Shown in pieces: positions 30,387 through 41,186 of a stretch of 64,000 nucleotides of DNA. Source of the DNA: Halocaridina rubra (Eukaryota; Arthropoda; Malacostraca; Decapoda; Atyidae). Positions within the stretch are counted from its first letter, which is position 1, and every line of letters starts with the position of its first letter. The stretch covers positions 16,001-80,000 of the forward strand of contig JAXCGZ010017035.1 of assembly GCA_037179515.1 (NCBI GenBank). The letters are read 5' to 3'. The position numbers and the translations under genes were made by a program. The notes under the pieces were generated by a model. That model made no database searches. It had not been told where the DNA came from and was given only the letters and a program-made list of their open reading frames with translations.

Positions 30387-31400
30387 CCTTTATTTCCATT
30401 ATACAATGGGTATTCGTCAGCTGGGGAAAGCTCCAACCCCTCACTGTGGTGCCCAACCACAGCAGTCACCTGCCAGTAAACAACTTAAACTCTCGGTCTT
30501 GGACGCAAGCCCTGTTGATGGTTGCTATTTCTTGATAATTGCTGATGCTCATTCTAAGTGGGTAGATATCTATCACACTAAAGGTACTACTTCTAATGAA
30601 ACTATCAGTTGCCTACAACATTCATATGCACAATTTTGATTCCATATTTTTATTGTTTCAGATTATGGACCCTGTTTCACTTCACAGGAGGTCTAGAACT
30701 TTATTCAATGCTGCGGCCTCAGGCATATCACAACATCTGTTTATAACTAAGTACTAATGGACTAGCTGAAAGGATGGTTCAGAATTTTAAGTGATCACTT
30801 AGGAAATCGTCTTCTTCTGCTGACATTCAGTTGGTTATTAACAAGTTTGTGTTTGACTATCGTATAACAACTCATTCTAGTACTAGTGTTTTGCAAGCTG
30901 AACTCATGTTTGGTTATTGTCTACTTCCTCGATGAGATTTATTGTGTCCTGTTGAGAGTGTTTCTGCTAAAGGCCACAAGCGTCAGCAAGCTCAAAAGCA
31001 ATTATGCTCTAAGGAACCTAGGTTGATCCAATTCTCTCCAGACTCCACTGTAATGATTTGAAACTGTGCTAATCAAGGTCCTAAGTGGATTCCATCTGTT
31101 GTCACAGAGCAAACTAGTCCCCTATCCTATAGATGTTCTTTACCATCGGGTGTAGTTAAGAGGCACCAGGACCAGACTATTCCAAGGAATCAGCTTCCAC
31201 ATGAAATTAATGCTGAAGTTATTGCCCCTACAATTCCCCATTCTCCTAAGCTTCCAACTATTAATGTTGACATACCTTCAGGTACATCTCATGTGGACCT
31301 TGAAAACCTGGGTAATACTCCTGTAGAAACAATGCCACACTTGCAAGGTAGTCCACATAGGTCTTCCTGTGTTAGGAAACTGGTGGATAGGTTAAACCCC
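30096..31400 (+). pseudogene. Gypsy-1 integrase, SINE-interrupted
   Basis: The zinc-binding part survives only as LHFSHAGLSLM, ending at 30295 where a SINE begins. After the SINE the core starts at PVDGCYFLIIADAHSKW (30507). The CxxC of the zinc finger and about 50 residues are missing, so the SINE event was accompanied by a deletion, or one occurred later. The second core aspartate is in SDYGPCFTSQE (30660). The C-terminus reads RCSLPSGVVKRHQDQTI near 31130. Many stops. Confidence 0.7.
30296..30505 (-). mobile_element. 5'-truncated SINE (family 1), minus strand
   Basis: 30385-30505 is the reverse complement of the body of the SINE at 20-223 (from about 84 to its 3' end), with clear similarity through the TCCAAGACCGAGAGT and ACGAATACCCATTGTAT blocks. 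Its 3' tail is an (ATT)n run, seen as (AAT)n on the plus strand at 30296-30384. The tRNA-like head is missing. It sits in the Gypsy-1 integrase. Confidence 0.8.
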
Positions 31401-31439
31401 TAATTCTATTTCTAAATTGGGAGAGAAGGGGAGGAAATT

Positions 31440-31889
31440 TGTATCTTAAGGGTGATGGGGTGCAATAAGGTCTAAATGTAAATTGTTACAAACTATTCCT
31501 ACTGACGTCTGAATGAAATCCTACATGTAAAAAGAAGAGTAAAAATCATGGAACGAGTAACCGCTCTCCCGCTCCTCCTCGCGTGTTGACCAGCATAAGA
31601 CCTAAGATAGCCTGTGTTTCACTCTAGTCTCTATTCCTCCTAATATCACAATGTAGTACCTCTTTTCCTCATATTTCTTAATTTCACTCTTACCGCCATC
31701 TACGCAGATCCCATTGTTAGTCAGTAACCTAACCCTTTCCCAGAGTAACTATTAAATTGGTGATGTAAACAAATGGCCAACCTCCAGTAAGCACTGGTAA
31801 GCATTTTTCCTATTTACTATTTTGGCTACCTACTATTATATTATTTGTATTACTATTATATCATGTTTCATATCTTAAGCTAAAGGGCA
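31440..31889 (+). repeat. Gypsy-1 3' LTR
   Basis: The purine tract GGGAGAGAAGGGGAGGAAAT (31420-31439) precedes it. It aligns with the 5' LTR from about 31461; the stretch 31440-31460 is either LTR start or primer-site flank. It carries an extra ~75 bp (about 31578-31650) absent from the 5' LTR. Confidence 0.75.
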
Positions 31890-33062
31890 CTATAGAATGT
31901 ACTCCAGAAACATTTCTTGCCAATAATGCTTGTTGGCACAAATTATGCCATCAGAGATTTAAAAACAAAAAACTAAAATGCCAGAAAAAAAAGGGAACAA
32001 ATGCAGAAGCCTGATGAAGGGGAAAACACCAGACAACCCAAAATTCAAGCTGCCAGCACATCTGTCTGAATACGCTGCATTTTCTTCCAGGAATACTCTG
32101 GAACATTGGTAAGTTATTCTACTAAATGTGCAGAAGACAGTCTAAGAAATATGGTAGACAATATGAAAGACACAGACATACTTACCCAAATTTTAAGAGG
32201 GGACTTGGTAGACGTAGATGTGAAGTATCACTTCACATGCCTGACCAAGCACAGGAATCGTTACAGGTCCTCCTGTCACCATAAAAACTGTGAAGACATC
32301 AGTAATACTAAGATTGCAAGAGCACAGTCCTTTGTTGAGTTTGTAACCACCATGGAAGATGAGATAGAGGATGGGATTTACACCTTTCAGTTAAATGAAT
32401 TACATGTGATCTATGCCAACCGGTTACAGCAAATTGGTATCAACGCTAAAGTTGACAAGACAATTTAGAAAGACAAAATAATGGGATATTTCAAGGATTT
32501 AGGTTTGAAGGATGTATACAGGAAGGGCAAACCCACCATTCTGATTTCACCTGAAGGTGTGAAAGATTTATTGGAAGATAATAAGCTGTTTAGGGACTGT
32601 GAAAATGAGACATTTTATTTGCTAGGGTCACCAAAATCTGCTGGGAAGAATTCTTTTCATCAAAGGATCATAACATTTTTCCTAAACGAAGCAAGTGACA
32701 GTGTCACAGTCTGGGAACCTTTGCCCTAAACTTGAATTTGTTGATATCAAGAACAGTGAATTGCCAACAATGCCTGCAATGTTTAAAACAAAACAAATAT
32801 AATTTGGCAGCAAGAAGAATACCTCACTGAATGAGATGACAGTTACAAGGCACTGTGTTGAACATGAACCTGATTGGGGATTGAAGAATGAGGATGGTGC
32901 TTGGAATCCTGAGTGGCTAACCATCCGTAGAGCTGGGAGCAGTTCCATTTTGATCAAATGCGTCTGAAAGGGAATATGATCTTCCCACTGCAGCTGCCAA
33001 AGAGCAGACCTTCAGTGCACCAACCTGTGCAAATGCAATGTGAAGCTTAGAAGCACAAACAG
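31890..33062 (+). pseudogene. Cysteine-rich gene family member, 3' part
   Basis: Directly after the Gypsy-1 LTR the frame reads ECTPETFLANNACWHKLCHQRFKNKKL, then past a TGA RCIFFQEYSGTL, then two long open parts: 32106-32468 (KYHFTCLTKHRNRYRS, FVEFVTTMEDE, ELHVIYANRLQQIG) and 32481-32729 (MGYFKDLGLKDVY, KPTILISPEGVKDLL). After frameshifts there is EHEPDWGL...GAWNPEWLTI, and near 33010 a Cys-rich end CSCQRADLQCTNLCKCNV. Paired Cys/His motifs at both ends suggest zinc binding. I know this layout only from uncharacterised, often multicopy invertebrate proteins. Intronless and broken. Confidence 0.55.
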
Positions 33063-33184
33063 TTGTTATCATTTAAGACTCATAAATGGTATGACATGGC
33101 TTATTTCTTTAGAAAAATTAAAGATTTATTTTGAATTGCAAAGTTAAAAACCTGTGACTGGTATCCTCACACATACACGCATAC

Positions 33185-33307
33185 AAAACACAGGAAGAGA
33201 TGGAAAGGATAAAAAAATGTGCTACAAGAGGCCAGATAATGGACCCTGTTTCACTTCACAGGAGTTCAGATTTCTTCCAGACAAAGGGGAGATAAAGAAG
33301 ATAATGA
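33185..33307 (+). pseudogene. CR1-like ORF1 fragment with Gypsy-integrase-like patch
   Basis: A ~123-bp duplicate of 35108-35230 (end of ORF1 of copy 6), flanked on both sides by AC-rich tracts. It includes the NGPCFTSQE patch that resembles a Gypsy integrase motif. It sits immediately upstream of the 5' UTR of copy 6. Confidence 0.75.
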
Positions 33308-34262
33308 TTCACACACACAATCAGTATCTCTCGAATTTTTCCATGTGTTTTTGAGTGATCAGGACTAAAGTATAAAACTTAAAGAAATTATCCCCGAATA
33401 AGATATTCTACAGAGTATTGTGAGTAAAAAAATTATATTTCTAGTTTTCGAGACTCTCCAAAATATTAAAGGAAAAAATTGAGAATACTTTTGAGAGGAG
33501 AAACAGAAGAAGCTGTCCTATCCTGTCCTAAAGGAAGTTTAGAAGAGTTGCGAGAGGCGAAACTAGCACATCACATTACCTAATATTTGTGTAAATTGGA
33601 GAGAGCTTTTACAGCCACTTACCTAATCCTGTGGTTCCATATATTGATAAAACCAATATCCTTCCCATTTATTTTAACTTAATAGCTAGTTTATTATACA
33701 AAATAATTGAATGATTAAGTAAATACAAAAAATACACCTGCTGACATTACTGAGTTAAGTTGCCAAGGAGCACAGATGTCATATTTTTTTCTTTTTGCTT
33801 TATTCTCTTATTAATTATTTATTTTGTATAAATTGAGTTGGATTTAAAGTCTGATCCTGTGATTTGTTCTCTTTTATTATTTTTTTATTTTGTATAAATT
33901 GAGTTAGATCTAAAGTGTGATCCTGTGATGGCATACCTTGATTAGCAAGTGATTTAAATTTTCTTTTCTTTTTTCTTCTGAAATGACACTTCACCAGTTA
34001 AGAAGAATATATAGCAGAAATAGGTGGGTGTCTCCTCAGATACAGTTTCGAATTTTCCTGCAAGTGAATTGTTTTGCAATTTTTTCCCTCAAATTACCAA
34101 ATTCAAATTTTAAGTTAGGGTGTGTGTTACAAGAAAAGAGATAAATTGAATAACTAATTAGTACTCATATGAAGATGTAGAAATTCTGTGTGAAGCTTAA
34201 ATAGAAACTGTTCTCTTTCTCTTGTTTTCTATAATATATTCTGTGAAAGGGAAATCATCAAA

Positions 34263-35258
34263 ATGAGGCCATCTCTGTCGCTAACCCCTCCATCCAATGG
34301 ACAGGGGAGGGGTGGTAGAGGATCTCTGGGAGATGTAGCAGGAGGAGGAGTGGCTGTTAGGAGATTGAAACAGAAAATCAAGGAATTAGCGACAATGGTT
34401 ATAAACCTTGATGATAAACTTCGAAATATGGATAGAGAAATAAAAGAGAATAAAACTCTCGGAGAGGAAATAAGATTTTTAGAGGAAGCAAATAAAGCAC
34501 AAGGGCAGGAGAGAAAAGAACTAGAAAAATGAATAAAGAAGCTGTAAGGGGAAAAGAGTGAACTAGAAACAAGAAGATAACAACAAACAGCTTAATAACA
34601 ACATGAATGAATTAAATGTTACTTCACTGCTCTCTTCTGAGAGCGACGAAATTGCAGCTTGGAATGTCCAGATTAAGGAAAGTATCGAACAGTTTAGAAA
34701 AGTTTCAGGAGCTGAATACGAAACATGATATTCATGAAAACTTCTTTTGCTGATGCACTAAAGGGGAATGTGGCAGTAAAAGAGGCTGTGAAGGTGGTGC
34801 CACTGGAAATCATAGAAACAGTTGACTATAGAGAAACAGTAATAGAAAATATAAAAGATGTTGTGATGGAAAGGGCAAATACACTGATTAAACAGGCACT
34901 TGACAAAGAGAAGACAGTGGTAATCTCAGGCAAAGGCGAATCCCAGGAGCCAACATGGCAGGGGAGACTTGAAGAAAATAAAGGTAAGGTTATAGACCTG
35001 ATAAGAAAACTTGGAGTAGTTTGTAGTCCCGAGGATATTATAAACATTCATCAACTAGGTCCTAAAAGACCTTCAAGAATTCAAAAAAGTGTTCAGCAGA
35101 CTATACAGAACACAGGAAGAGATGGAAAGGATAAAAAAATGTGCTACAAGAGGCCAGAAAATGGACCCTGTTTCACTTCACAGGAGTTCAGATTTCTTCC
35201 AGACAAAGGGGAGATAAAGAAGATAATGATTCAGGATCAGGGGATGGAGCCTCACTAA
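34263..35258 (+). pseudogene. CR1-like ORF1, copy 6
   Basis: ATG at 34263 (MRPSLSLTPPSNGQ) matches the starts at 49936 and 54253. The coiled-coil region ends at a stop near 34532, and frameshifts follow before the RNA-binding-type region (34725-35090: VVISGKGESQEPTWQGRLEE, GVVCSPEDIINIHQLG). Around 35150-35195 the normal sequence is replaced by a Gypsy-integrase-like patch. The normal ORF1 end (DKGEIKKIM) follows. Inactive. Confidence 0.8.
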
Positions 35259-36990
35259 GATTGCTATACACAAATGCTGATGAAGTAGCTGGTAAGGCAG
35301 TAGAATTAAATGATAGGATTCACAACGTTAAGGAAATTATAGTAGCAGTTATGGAGAATAAGCTGAGTGAGGACATAAACAGTGTCACAGTTTTTCCGAA
35401 GGGCTTCAGATTATTAAGGGCTGAAAGATCTGAGATGACTGGTGGAGGGATAGCATTGCTTATAAGTGAAAGGATTCAAGTTGAAGAAGTAAACTTTACA
35501 ATAGAAAGTGAGTTCAAGGAATTTCTTGTTGCTCGCAGAGAGCATTATAATAACTATGTTGTATATAACCCACCAAGGAACCAACAAAGGCCAGAAGTTT
35601 ATGAGGAAAGTCATGTAGGTACTATTGAAGTCATAAACTCAGTTGTTAATATTGCAGGGGAGAGAAAATGTAGGATTTTGATTATGGGAGATTTTCATCA
35701 TAGAGAGATAGATTGGATAAATCTTGACCCACACAGTGGTGTGAACTTATTTGGGGCAAGAATCCTAGATTGCGTACAAAGGAATTTCATACACCAAGAT
35801 GCACTGGAACCAACGAGGGCCAGATGTGGGGATGAGCCATCGCTACTTAGTAGATTGCTGCATACCTGTCACCAAGGTAGGAGTAACTCATGGCAGAGAG
35901 AAATGGTTTGATAGTGAGTGTAAAAGAGCTAAGGAGTGTTGAGACAAATGCTGGAAAAGGCATAGGAATAGAAAAAAACATTATTGCCTGGCAGACCTAT
36001 AAACAGCAAGATATGATTATCTAAGTAAAAGAAGAGAGGCAGAGAGAGACTATAAAAGAGACATCACCAGGAAAGCTAAAGAAAATCCCAAACTTTTCCA
36101 CAGCTTTGTCAGAAGAACACTGAGGTAAATAGCAGGTTTTAAAGCTTAAGAGAGCAGATGAAAGTATCACTGAGACAGATGAAGAGATTTGCAAAGAAAT
36201 GAAGATGGAGTTGCAGTCAGTATTTAAAGTAGAAAATACCCCACCCCCTCAGATTGCAGAGATATAAGCTCATGGACCAGTATTAGAGAACATCATCCTT
36301 TCAACAACAGAGGTATTCAAAGTGCTAATGGAGTTAGATGTCCATAGAGCTACAGGTCCCGATGATAAATCAGAGGCACTAAGAATCATATTTAAAAAGT
36401 CACTGGAGTCAGGGGAGATTCCAAGATGCTGGAAACAAGCGAACGTGATAGCTATTTTCAATAAGGGAAGGAGGGATACAGCTATACACTATAAACCTGT
36501 TTCCTTGACCAGCATAGCTTGCAAAGATATTGAGAAACTACTAAGGAAGCATATCTCTCTTAACTTGGAATCCTTCAACTTTTTATATATGAGACAACAT
36601 GGCTTTAGAGAAGGTAGATCAACAATAACAAACTTATTAGAATTTTATGATGAGGTGAGCCAAATCTTACAGGAAAGAGAGGGCTGGCCTTATTGCATAT
36701 TCCTAGACTTCCAGAAAGCATTTGACACTGTCCCACATTGGAGACTTATTAGGAAGCTGGAAGCAATGGCAAGAATAGGTGGAAATGTCTTGAAATGGAT
36801 TAAAACTTACTTAGAAGGAACAGATCAGAGGGTTAGAGTAAGACACTCAGGGTCTGAATGGAGAAGAGTTATTAGTGATGTTCCACAGGGTTCAGTTTTA
36901 GGGCCACTTGTGTTCCTTGACCTACCAGAGTCTATAAATTCATTCATGAATATGTTTGTAGATGATGCAAAGATTGTGAGGAAAGTTACA
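35141..36990 (+). pseudogene. CR1-like ORF2 (endonuclease-RT), copy 6
   Basis: The endonuclease (LLYTNADEVAGKAVEL, GDFHHREIDWINLDP with the catalytic Asn replaced by His) runs to about 35850. After the deletion come the linker remnants and an RT (36322-36999: RQHGFREGRSTITNLLEF, FLDFQKAFDTVPHW, PQGSVLGPLVF, FVDDAKI). It ends abruptly after the FVDD box. Several stops. Confidence 0.85.
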
Positions 36991-37439
36991 ACTAGGTAAT
37001 CATACACATACACACGCAGATAGATTAAACAAATCTCGAATCACACAGTGGTGAGTACTCATTCAGAGTAAGATTCTTAGATTGAGTACAAGGGAATATC
37101 CTACACCAACATGCACTGGAATCAATGATGGTCAGGGGTGGGGATGAGCCAACACTGCTTGATCTAGTATTCACAGATAATGTATTGAATATTGAAAAAT
37201 ATGAGTATGAACCACCATTTGAAAAGAGTGACCACTCTGTATTGTTGATGGAGTATATCATCAAAGATGTTCTGCTTGAAAGCAGAGGCACTGAGGACAT
37301 GAGGAGGAACTATCCAAAGGGAGATTACATCAAAATGAATGAGCTTTTTGCAGCTATTGACTGGAGGACCTTATTTAATAAAAAATCTGTACAAAAATTG
37401 TACGACATGTTATGTGAGGAATAGGGGATGATACTTTAT

Positions 37440-37648
37440 TATTATTAGTAGTCACCGTGGCTCAATCGATATCAGCTGCGACTTCGAGGCGTCAGGTCAA
37501 GGGTTCTTGCCCTGTCACGGTCTGAACTTAGCAAGGGCATGCACTCAGGGTAACGATTACATCTGCCTAAACAAGTCCTTCCAAGGTGGCAACTGTCCTA
37601 GCCCTTGGTAGAAAAGGGAGTCCGTGACGTAAAACCAGAACAAACTAG
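37440..37648 (+). mobile_element. tRNA-derived SINE (family 2)
   Basis: A box A TGGCTCAATCGAT at 37458 and a box-B-like GGGTTCTTGCC at 37501 lie 43 bases apart, as in a tRNA gene, in the plus orientation. The body ends AAAAGGGAGTCCGTGACGTAAAACC, a style seen in several invertebrate SINEs. It is inserted between the endonuclease and linker parts of CR1-like copy 7. Unlike the SINE at 20-223 in head and body. Confidence 0.7.
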
Positions 37649-37848
37649 ATTGCTGCATACCTGTCACCAAAATAGGAGTAATTCATGCTATAGAGAAATG
37701 TTTCAACAATGAGTGTAAGAGAGCTATGGAGTAGAGAGACAAATGCTGAAAAAATTAAATGGAGGAGAAAAAACATAAATGCCTGGCAGACTTTTAAAAG
37801 AGCAAGAATTGATTACCTAAGTAAAAGAAGAGAGGCAGGGAGAGACTG

Positions 37849-38105
37849 TGAGAGTTGAGGTATAATTATTTATTATTGTTTCTTATTAATTATTCTGATA
37901 GCTTTCTTATTAGTATTTATCGCCTATTAAATAGAGCTTAATTCTCTTGTTTTGATATTCTTGTAATTTTACTTGATTTGTCTATTTTTAATGCCCGGAA
38001 GAGTGACTTGTGTTACTGACACCAGCTTCTAGAGCAAAGCCTCAGTATTTTTACTATAATTTATTTGACCCTAACGTAAACTTAATAGACTTAGGACCCA
38101 ATATT
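37849..38105 (+). repeat. Gypsy-2 5' LTR
   Basis: TGAGAGTTGAGGTATAATT start, with end near GACTTAGGACCCAATA. Highly similar to 42427-42683. Confidence 0.8.
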
Positions 38106-38359
38106 TTTGGTGACGAGCTGTCTGGATTGAATCTTAACGCTTTGAAGTTGTTTTTGACCCATTATGACTGCCAATTTTCAAGAGATAAGTGGGATTTCTA
38201 AAGCCTTTGCTAGGCTACCAGTAGGTCTGAAACCGGCAAGTTTTTGATAGGCTATCCTATGCTGCCTATTGCTCCTGTTAGTCTAGTAGGCCTATGTGGA
38301 TTGAGGTAATGAAGATTGGCTTTTGTTGTGTTTGAAAAATACTTCAACTGTTACCTAGG

Positions 38360-39200
38360 CTAGGCTAACCGTGGCTAACACAAATGCAAGAATTGAATCT
38401 TTTAATCCCAAACTAATGAACTTTGATGTGTGAATGTCCATGCCTGAGGCACATTTTGCCCACAGTGGTATAACTGAAAATGCTAAAAAGAAACATTGCC
38501 TGCTTTTTCACTAGGAAGTGAAGTATATAGCACTGTAGGTAGTCTGTGTGTCCCAGATATGCCTCATCTTAAGATTTTTTCTGATTTAGTAGAGGTTTTG
38601 GAGGCAGTGTCAAGCCTTCTTTTCACAGAAGCTTAATTAAATTTCTGGAAAGAAAAAAAGAAACTTGGTGAATATCTGCATAATATTTATACTGATCTCA
38701 AAGCACTTGCCAAGGACTGTAATTTTGGCCATCTGTTTGATGCTAGGGTTTGCAATCAATTGTTTATGACTAATGAATCAGAAGTATATTTTCCTAATTT
38801 AGCAGCATAATATCTAAGATTGCAAACTATGACTTCTGCCACATTGGACAGAATATAAATTTTGAAAAAGCTTTTTGTGGTGGAAAAACTTCCTACTCAA
38901 GTGAATGCTTTGAATATTAATTCAAAGGGGCCTAGGTTTATGCTTACTCTTATTACTACTCCTAATGGTGGAAAAGAGGCAAGTTGCCAATTGCCAACGT
39001 TGTGGTTACCCTCACCATAGTGAGGATTGATGCTTTTCTCATTTTTCTTGTTCAGTGTGTTACAAAAAAGGACACTTGAAGAAAGTTTGTCGTTTTAATA
39101 AGAAAGTTTCCCAGGGTTCAAAGTTTTCTCAGAGTTCCTTGAACTAAGAGTATGGTGACGGAAAAAACCAGCCATACTTTGTTAGAAAAAAGAGAAAGGG
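38360..39200 (+). pseudogene. Gypsy-2 gag and zinc knuckles
   Basis: Broken frames: NARIESFNPK at the start, LGEYLHNIYTDLKALAKDCNFG near 38660-38730, and knuckles CQRCGYPHHSED-stop-C and CSVCYKKGHLKKVC near 38995-39090. At least eight stops. Confidence 0.6.
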
Positions 39201-39312
39201 TTAGAAAAATGCTAATGCAGTTTTTGAAAAAAACATACTTGAGGAAGATATTGATTGTAATCAGTTATTAAGTTTAAACAAATCTGCTCTATTAGGGAAA
39301 GGAAACTGGATT

Positions 39313-41186
39313 TTGAAGGTAGAAAATAACCCTACTGTAATAAAAAAGATTAATTTACACTTAAATGATAAAGAAACTCCATATGAAGTTGATAGTGGTG
39401 CTGAAGTTTCTACTTTAGGTTGCAAGTGGGTTCAATGGTTAGCTTTACCTATGCAGAATTGTAATAAAAAACTAAAAGCTTATGAGAACAGTAATGTAAA
39501 TGTCATGGGTAAAGTTTATGTGGATGTTGTTTATAATGATTTCAGGATAAGACATGGATTTTATGTTGTTGACAATTATAACCCAAACTTGTGTAGTAGG
39601 GATTTAATGTCTAAGAATGGAATTGCTCTGACGGGTGTTGTTGATTGTGAAAATAGACTAATAAACACTGTAATGAATGCTAGAGTTCAGCTAGATAAAT
39701 TTTCAGCTGATTCAAAATTGCCAATTACGAGCATAGTAGCTAAGGTTAATCTTAAAGAAATTAGTAGAGGGTACTTTAGATAAATTGGTTTCTAATGACA
39801 GTATAGAGCCAGTAAGTTTTAGTGATTGGGCGGCTCCCATTGTTCCAGTATTAAAAGCAGATAAGAAATCTATGAGGATTTGTGGGGATTTTAAAGAGTT
39901 GAATCAAAACATTGTTTGTGATAAATATCCACTGCCAAGGGTAGATGAGTAGTTGGCAAAAGTACAATATTTTTCAAAATTGATCTTGAAAATGCATACT
40001 TGCAATTACCAGTTGATGATGAAAGTCAAAAGCTTCCGGTAATAAATATTCATAAAGGTCTTCTTAAATATAAAAGACTTACTTTTGGTTTGGCATCATC
40101 ACCAGCTATCTTTCAAAGATTTATTTCTTAGATTTTGATGAATGTTGATGGTGTTGTGGCCTTTTAAGATGATATTCTTATTGGAGGACAAATACGAAAA
40201 CAGCATGATGAAAGACTAGACAGAGTTTTGGGGGAATTCCAAAAGCACAACGTAGCTATAAATAAAAGAAAACTGTGTTGAATACTGATGCTCTTGAGTA
40301 TTTAGGCTATGTCATTTCTGGTGATGGAATTGAACCATCACCCAAAAAACTTGAAGCTATTTTGGAAGCACCCCCTCCAAAGCCTGTCAGTGATGTACAA
40401 TCTTTTTTGGGTATGGTTACCTATTGTAGCAGATTTGCAAAGAATTTGTCTAGTACTTTGTCTCCCTTATATGATTTGTTGAAGAAAGGTGCCAAATTTA
40501 AATGGTCATCTGTAGAAGCTAATTCTTTCAGTAAGGCCAAAGCAGAGTTATCTAAGTCTGAATTTTTTGCTAATTTTGATGGAAATCATCCAGTAATCGT
40601 AGATGTAGATACATCTCCAGTAAGCGTTGGCTGCGTTTTGATGCAGGAAATGCATGGTATCGAAAAATCAGTCTATATTGCTAATAAAAAGTTATTATCT
40701 GTGGAATTAAATCACTCCCAGTTAGACAAGCAAGCTCTGGCTTTGGTCCATGCTGCAAGCAAATTTAAATATTTTTTGTTGGGTCATAGATTTATTCTTA
40801 TAACTGATCACAAACCATTACTTGGAATGTTTAGTAGAACAAAACAGATTCCTGTAAATGCAAACGCTAGAGTGCAGCGATGGGCTTTGCTTTTGTCAGA
40901 GTACGTTTATGACTTAAATTTTGAAGCAGGAAAAGATAATGTTGTCGCAGATGCACTCATTTGGCTGCTAGTGTTTGATTCTAATTTGGATTCTAGTACC
41001 CCTAATAAATATGTTCATGTTATAGAAGCTTTGAGTAATCAAGACATTTCTTTTGAAAATGTTAAGGTTTTGACTAGAAGTGACCAAGTTTTAAGAAAGG
41101 TTTTTCAATGTGTGAAATTGGGTTGGATTAATGACCCAGTATTGTCTGATTACTCTGTTGTCATATTCAGATTTAATCATTCATGA
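39313..41186 (+). pseudogene. Gypsy-2 protease-RT-RNase H
   Basis: Protease 39313-39783 has an intact EVDSGAEVST active site. The RT (39790-40270) carries several stops, including TAA at 40165-40167 exactly at the first position of the catalytic (Y/F)xDD box, which reads F-stop-DD. The RNase H/connection region 40275-41186 is open for 303 codons: SFLGMVTYCSRF, VIVDVDTSPVSVGCVL, LALVHAASKFKYFLLGHRF and ITDHKPLLGMF, with catalytic residues present. Inactive as a whole because of the RT. Confidence 0.85.

Larger units (their letters stand above)
26215..31889 (+). mobile_element. Gypsy-1 LTR retrotransposon (Mag-like), complete outline, decayed
   Basis: Two diverged LTRs enclose gag, zinc knuckles, protease, RT, RNase H and integrase in Gypsy order on the plus strand. 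It interrupts the cysteine-rich gene (26214/31890). Inside it are a 574-bp insertion in gag (27245-27818) and a SINE in integrase (30296-30505). The coding part has many stops. Boundaries are accurate to about 10 bp; no clean target duplication was found. Confidence 0.85.
33313..36990 (+). mobile_element. CR1-like LINE copy 6 (5' UTR, ORF1, partial ORF2)
   Basis: It has the longest 5' UTR in the window (33313-34262), then ORF1 and ORF2 up to just after the RT catalytic box, where it joins a LINE tail (AACTAGGTAATCATACACATACACACG, 36991-37017). About 290 bp of endonuclease and linker are deleted near 35850. Confidence 0.85.

Noticed and set aside
30078..30479. Open frame encoding a long poly-asparagine tract (and poly-leucine on the other strand)
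   Set aside because: Produced by the (AAT)n tail of the minus-strand SINE.
32106..32729. Two separate small host genes
   Set aside because: They are adjoining pieces of one broken cysteine-rich gene; flanking pieces before and after in other frames belong to the same protein.
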